DNA from: Burkholderia ambifaria
GTDB taxonomy: Bacteria > Pseudomonadota > Gammaproteobacteria > Burkholderiales > Burkholderiaceae
Assembly (NCBI RefSeq): GCF_001443045.1
Contig: NZ_LKPJ01000046.1
Location: 1 to 40,568 of the forward strand
Direction of reading: 5' to 3'
DNA length: 40,568 bases
Both the position numbers and the translations under genes were made by a program. Shown piece after piece: positions 36,864 to 40,568 of the stretch. Under the pieces are notes generated by a model. That model was not told the origin of the DNA, did no database searches, and was given only the letters and a program-made list of their open reading frames with translations. The first letter of the stretch is position 1; each line of letters starts with the position of its first letter.

Positions 36864-38168
36864 ATGCGACATCTCACCCTGAACCTGAACACGCTCCGCG
36901 CGTCGTTGCTCGCGCTGTCCGCACTGGTGGGCGGCACGGCCGCGCATGCCGCGCAGCCGGCGCCCGCCGACAGCGCACTCGTCGCGCGCGGCGCGTATCT
37001 CGCGAAAGCCGGCGACTGCGTCGCGTGCCATACCGCGCCGCGCGGCACGCCGTTCGCGGGCGGCCTGAAGATGGTCACGCCGATGGGCGCGATCTACACG
37101 ACCAACATCACGCCCGACCCGGACACTGGTATCGGCGGCTATACCGAAGCGGATTTCGCCGGCGCGTTGCGCAAGGGCGTCGCGAAGGACGGTCACAACC
37201 TGTATCCGGCGATGCCGTATCCGTCGTACGCGAAGCTGAAGGACGACGACGTGAAGGCGCTGTACGCGTACTTCATGCACGGCGTCGAACCGGTGAAGCA
37301 GGCGAACCGGCCGTCCGACATCCCGTGGCCGCTCAACATGCGCTGGCCGCTCGCGTTGTGGAACGCGGTGTTCCTCGACACGACGCCGTACGCGGACAAG
37401 CCGGCCAAGGACGCGATGTGGAACCGCGGCGCGTATCTCGTGCAGGGGCTCGGGCACTGCGGGTCGTGCCACACGCCGCGCGGTGTCGGCTTCCAGGAGA
37501 AGGCGCTCGACGAAAGCGGCGCGGCGTTCCTGTCCGGCGCGTCGATCGACAACTGGTTCGCGTCGAACCTGACCGGCGAGCACAACACCGGGCTCGGCCG
37601 CTGGAACGAGGCCGACGTCGCGCAGTTCCTGAAGACCGGCGCGAACCAGCACGCGACCGCGTTCGGCTCGATGGTGAGCGTGATCAACCACAGCACGCAG
37701 GAACTGACCGACGACGATCTGGCTTCCATCTCGCGCTACCTGAAATCGCTGCCGGCGGCAGGCGGCACGGGCGCGCCGCCGTACCGCTATGATCCGAAGG
37801 CGACGCAGGTCGCGCTGGGCCGGCCGGCAGCCGATCCGGGCGCGAAGGTGTATAACGCTTACTGCCTGCATTGCCACGGGGCGGACGGGCGCGGCTATGC
37901 ACCGTTGCTCGCGCCGCTCGCCGGCAATCCGAATGTGCTCGAGGCCGATGCATCGTCGCTGATCAACGTGACGCTGAACGGCAGCGACACGCTCGTGATC
38001 GGTGGCGTGCCGTCCGCGTATCCGATGCCGGCGTTCTCGAACCAGTTGAACGACCGGCAGATCGCCGACGTGCTGACGTTCATGCGCGCCGGCTGGAACA
38101 ACGGCGCGCCGGCCGTGCAGGCTGCGGACGTCGCGAAACTCCGCAAGGCGACCGCGAACAACCACTGA
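36864..38168 (+). CDS. Triheme cytochrome c subunit of the aldehyde oxidoreductase
   Basis: A 434-residue periplasmic cytochrome. A signal peptide covers about residues 1-30 (SLLALSALVGGTAAHAA). Three heme sites are seen: CVACH at 52-56, CGSCH at 199-203 and CLHCH at 334-338, each with a later Met in position to ligate. This three-domain layout matches the cytochrome subunit of membrane-linked alcohol and aldehyde dehydrogenases, which feed electrons to ubiquinone or a terminal oxidase. It starts 15 bp after the large subunit with GGGGAGGAG upstream, closing the operon. Confidence 0.9.
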   Translation: MRHLTLNLNTLRASLLALSALVGGTAAHAAQPAPADSALVARGAYLAKAGDCVACHTAPRGTPFAGGLKMVTPMGAIYTTNITPDPDTGIGGYTEADFAGALRKGVAKDGHNLYPAMPYPSYAKLKDDDVKALYAYFMHGVEPVKQANRPSDIPWPLNMRWPLALWNAVFLDTTPYADKPAKDAMWNRGAYLVQGLGHCGSCHTPRGVGFQEKALDESGAAFLSGASIDNWFASNLTGEHNTGLGRWNEADVAQFLKTGANQHATAFGSMVSVINHSTQELTDDDLASISRYLKSLPAAGGTGAPPYRYDPKATQVALGRPAADPGAKVYNAYCLHCHGADGRGYAPLLAPLAGNPNVLEADASSLINVTLNGSDTLVIGGVPSAYPMPAFSNQLNDRQIADVLTFMRAGWNNGAPAVQAADVAKLRKATANNH

Positions 38169-38840
38169 ATGGCTGAGTCACTGTAAGGCGCCCTGAAGTG
38201 ATCGGTATTCCCGTTGACCGAGATCGATGGGGCCGGTCACGAGACATAGTAATCGTACGCAATGCTAATGGATTGCAGCCAGACGAGATCCTGTACGCAA
38301 TTCAGCATGTCCGCTTCGTAGGTGGCGTCGGTCTCATGCGAGTCGGTATGCCATGTCCGCAAGCGAATTCGGGGATGCACAGTGCTTCTACTCTCCGGGG
38401 GGGCGATGGCGGCCGCGGGACTTCTACCATTCGCGGCAGCCGAGTGGGGTGATCACGTCGACCGCAGGTTGGCCCAATCACGGCCGAGAATATCGAATAG
38501 CCCGTCGTATATCGTTGAGCAGTTCGGCCGGACCGTTGCCATCAGCAACAACCTATACGCCGGTAGAATTCGAGTCGTTCTCTATAGGCTGATCAACGTG
38601 CGGCGGCCCCATTTCGGGTGGTACGGCTCGGTTGCCGTCAGCAATCTCGACCACGGATCGAGTTTTTACACCCGCCCGAGGAAACGCGGACACCGAGTCG
38701 CACGCATTCCTTTTGCGCAAAAAATTGGATTGCCGTTTCGTCGTCGTGGGCATGTTCCGTAAAACATCTCCGACAACGCTCTCGGCTTCGTCGGGGATGA
38801 CTATCAAGCTAGGCGAATCGGTGCTTCATTAGTTTGGTGT
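38169..38840. other. Gap after the aldehyde oxidase operon, no gene recognised
   Basis: Several frames exist (the longest 146 codons at 38322-38762), but their translations have no known pattern, mixed composition and no good ribosome binding site. The DNA is less GC-rich than the operon before it. It may be a remnant of a lost gene. No repeat or intrinsic terminator stood out. Confidence 0.35.
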
Positions 38841-39236
38841 TCAGTGGGCGTCGAGCGGTTGTGCACCGAACGAATCGGGATTACTGATCTGATGCAGCAT
38901 GTAGATTCCGGTGGACGCTTTGATTACCACGCCAACGCACAGCACACCAGCGAGGACGGGAGAGATCGTCGCCAAGCATGGCAGTGAAAAACCAACGGTA
39001 ATGGCGCTGATTCCGCATACCAATGCAAGGATTCGGATCGCAACTACATACCTGGAAAACGCGCCGATGATCAGCGCAAGCCGGATTGCGCGCACGACAA
39101 TCATGGGAGCGAGTTCACTCTCATTCTGCATATAGATCACGTCGAGCAGAGATTCAACGCAGAAGAACAGCGTGAGCGCAATGAGTAACAAAATTTCGTA
39201 TATGCGGAATACGGTCTTTGTGGATTTCATTCCCAT
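38841..39236 (-). CDS. Small four-helix membrane protein, unknown function
   Basis: A 131-residue protein from the ATG at 39236 (another ATG lies at 39230, and a TTG at 39263 extends the frame). It has four hydrophobic segments: EILLLIALTLFFCVESLL, AIRLALIIGAFSRYVV, ILALVCGISAITVGFSLP and ISPVLAGVLCVGVVI. That suggests an inner-membrane protein with both ends in the cytoplasm. The pattern resembles the PsiE-type phosphate-starvation membrane family in its size and topology, but I cannot confirm this. It stands alone, divergent from the BON-domain gene. Confidence 0.6.
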   Translation of the reverse strand: MGMKSTKTVFRIYEILLLIALTLFFCVESLLDVIYMQNESELAPMIVVRAIRLALIIGAFSRYVVAIRILALVCGISAITVGFSLPCLATISPVLAGVLCVGVVIKASTGIYMLHQISNPDSFGAQPLDAH

Positions 39237-39536
39237 GTCTGACAAGATGTTGGGATATGGCAAGGTACCAATAAGAATTGTGATTAACTATTGCGCAAAT
39301 GTTCTGATGAACATATCCTAAAGAATTGTGTGATATATACCTTCGTACATCCGTGAGAGAGGATGGTTGTGGACAATCGACTATCGACGCTGGTTTGGTT
39401 GTTGACGAATTGAGTTTTCGGCGTGGACGTATATAAATCGTGAGCAACGAATCTTATGATTCACGTGGTCAGCGAGAAAGCACTAGGAAGCTCGAAGGCT
39501 GATTTGTCTATCCATTGTCGAAACTAGGGAACCAGT
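39237..39536. promoter_or_regulatory. Shared divergent promoter region, not resolved
   Basis: An AT-rich 300-bp gap lies between the membrane protein (leftward) and the BON-domain gene (rightward). It must contain both promoters. Stretches such as gtgtgatatataccttcg near 39328-39345 could be -10 elements, but no paired -35 is convincing. AGGGA at 39526-39530 serves the BON gene. Confidence 0.35.
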
Positions 39537-39908
39537 ATGAAAAATACATTTACCTCAATTCTCGCGATCACTTGCCTGGCATTTTGCGTCAACGCATCTG
39601 CAGAGAGAGGTCCGGATACGGGCTACGTTCCGGCTGTCGTGACGGGCACTTCGCATGCGGCAAATCCTCGGAAAGAACAGCGTGCAGCGGACCGCCTATT
39701 GGCCAAGAAGGTGCGGCGCGCTCTGTCGGCTACGCCGCATCTTGCGTCGTCAGACATTACCGTGCTTGCTCGACACGGCGTCGTGACGCTGATCGGCCAC
39801 GTCGATGAGGAAGCTCAGATTCAGCTCGCAGAAGCGAGTGCGCGCCAAGTCGTCGGTGTCACGTCGGTAACCAACAATCTTAATATCGGCATCGAGACTC
39901 GGAATTGA
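39537..39908 (+). CDS. BON-domain periplasmic protein
   Basis: A 123-residue protein. Residues 1-22 (MKNTFTSILAITCLAFCVNA) form a signal peptide. Residues about 50-118 are one BON domain (LLAKKVRRALSATPHL, VLARHGVVTLIGHV, EASARQVVGVTSVTNNL). BON proteins such as OsmY bind membranes or help outer-membrane proteins under osmotic stress. It has one domain where OsmY has two, a common small form in Burkholderia. AGGGA lies just before the ATG. A hairpin follows 20 bp after its stop. Confidence 0.85.
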   Translation: MKNTFTSILAITCLAFCVNASAERGPDTGYVPAVVTGTSHAANPRKEQRAADRLLAKKVRRALSATPHLASSDITVLARHGVVTLIGHVDEEAQIQLAEASARQVVGVTSVTNNLNIGIETRN

Positions 39909-39929
39909 ACAACGTTTGCTTTTGCCAGT

Positions 39930-39951
39930 GATGTCGTCCAAAAACGACATC
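39930..39951 (+). terminator. Perfect 8-bp hairpin after the BON gene
   Basis: GATGTCGT (39930-39937) and ACGACATC (39944-39951) pair perfectly around a 6-base loop, 21 bp after the BON stop codon. The bases after it (gttgtattc) are T-rich but not a full T run. It may be a weak terminator or an RNA-stabilising hairpin. Confidence 0.5.
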
Positions 39952-40391
39952 GTTGTATTCGAGACCGGGTCCGCGGGAGCGAACCCGGCTGCACGCCTGG
40001 CAGGTATTCAGTTCAAGACAGGTTCATTTGGTTGCGGGAACCTGGAGCTGCTGCTCGGCGAAATGGCACCTGATGCACAGCCTCAAACTCGGGCTGGACT
40101 TGCTGTCCGCGGGCATCGCGAGCGAAGACCCGCTGTGGCTGTTTTCGACGTCGTGAGCGCGCGTGGATGTCGTCCGGCCGTCCACGCAGGTATTCGATAG
40201 ATTTCGCTGCACGCAATTGTTCGCGCCACCACTCATTGCGCTCGTCTTACCTTGTCAAACTCCACGCCGGGGCAAGGTCTCGCGTCTCGCGATGGGTTGT
40301 GACGTGGTGCGGATACACGTCTGAGCTTCCCCTGAAATTTCGCCTTCCAGCAGGTCGTGTGTAAACTCGACCCGAAGGAAGGAAAGAATCG
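39952..40391. other. Mixed intergenic DNA before the IS3 element
   Basis: No complete gene is seen. Frames of up to 94 codons on both strands over 39916-40250 have no recognised protein. One plus frame reads WHLMHSLKLGLDLLSAGIA and ends at a stop, and could be a leftover of a gene cut by the insertion sequence. The IS3 left end should start near 40359-40375 (tgtgtaaactcgacccgaag), just before the orfA ribosome binding site GAAGGAAGGAAAG. Confidence 0.35.
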
Positions 40392-40568
40392 ATGTTCAAA
40401 ATACCGAAGCAGGCATACACCGCGGAGTTCAGGACGCTCGCGGTACAGCGAGTGAAGGACGGGCAAGGCGCGCGGGACGTTGCTCGTGAACTGGGGATTT
40501 CACACCAGTCGCTGCGCAACTGGGTCAAGGCCGATGAGGCAGGCACGCTCAATGGCGCGGGGACAAAG
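40392..40568 (+). CDS. IS3-family transposase OrfA, N-terminal part cut by window edge
   Basis: From the ATG at 40392 the frame is open to the last base and gives 59 residues. The start MFKIPKQAYTAEFRTLAVQR and the HTH segment ARDVARELGISHQSLRNWVK are the well-known N-terminal pattern of IS3-family OrfA, which binds the element's ends. The integrase OrfB would lie beyond the window. A strong purine-rich ribosome binding site lies upstream. Confidence 0.85.
   Translation, partial: MFKIPKQAYTAEFRTLAVQRVKDGQGARDVARELGISHQSLRNWVKADEAGTLNGAGTK

Noticed and set aside
34734..38165. A 1143-codon open frame antisense to the aldehyde oxidase operon
   Set aside because: It is a mirror of GC-rich codon use on the true genes. 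Its translation is an Arg/His/Ala-rich mixture with no domain, and the sense strand carries three clear enzyme subunits.
38322..38762. A 146-codon plus-strand frame after the cytochrome gene
   Set aside because: The apparent hydrophobic stretch (LLLSGGAMAAAGLLPFAAA) is followed by Arg-rich, structureless sequence. Competing frames overlap and no ribosome binding site is seen.

Overview
The window looks like a stretch of a high-GC betaproteobacterial genome, most likely Burkholderia. The codon bias is GC-rich, and several genes resemble Burkholderia families: a katG, an iorAB-type molybdenum aldehyde oxidase with a cytochrome c, a DUF3701-type integrase, H-NS-like and GlxA-like regulators, and a type VI secretion effector set. 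I have no database access, so the genus is an inference from remembered families. No rRNA, tRNA or CRISPR array was seen.

Layout. (1) Bases 1-191 hold the start of an IS630-family transposase on the minus strand, cut by the window edge. (2) Bases 594-6328 carry two large defence-like genes: an AlbA_2/GHKL-ATPase protein and a 1323-residue NACHT-like NTPase with a C-terminal PD-(D/E)XK nuclease. (3) Bases 6385-7250 are non-coding DNA rich in short repeats that look like transposase (TnsB-type) binding sites. A small coiled-coil gene, a terminator and a 50-bp palindrome lie among them. (4) Bases 7405-12342 form a tight six-gene operon: cytosolic trypsin-like protease, small helical protein, unknown protein, membrane-anchored protein, DUF4238 protein and DUF4935-like PIN nuclease. 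I recognise no published system with this gene set, and it is the best candidate here for an undescribed conflict or defence system. (5) Bases 12367-13185 are a decayed DUF3701-type tyrosine recombinase. (6) Bases 13442-16153 are a type VI secretion cargo unit: PAAR spike, VRR-NUC-like nuclease effector, DUF3396 immunity protein and an H-NS-like protein. (7) Bases 16171-18205 hold the C-terminal piece of dnaE2, a probable TnsC/TniB remnant, a TniQ gene and a second array of the transposon-end repeats. Together these mark one end of a Tn7/Tn5053-like element.

Beyond the transposon end, 18316-24594 is a detoxification block: alpha/beta hydrolase, SDR, MFS exporter and AhpD-like protein, flanked by two GlxA-type regulators. 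An AT-rich, degraded zone with an IS5 transposase remnant follows (24.6-26.0 kb). Next comes a peroxide-stress group: an unknown protein, KatG, a chloroperoxidase-like hydrolase, a LysR regulator and a cNMP-binding thioredoxin-reductase-like flavoprotein (25967-33562).

From 34172 to 38168 the sequence becomes very GC-rich and carries an iorA-iorB-cytochrome c operon that would oxidise aldehydes and pass electrons to the periplasmic respiratory chain. The last 2.4 kb hold a small membrane protein, a BON-domain periplasmic protein and the start of an IS3-family orfA. The window is therefore a hotspot of transposon-borne defence and competition genes next to redox-stress and aldehyde-oxidation modules, framed by insertion sequences.
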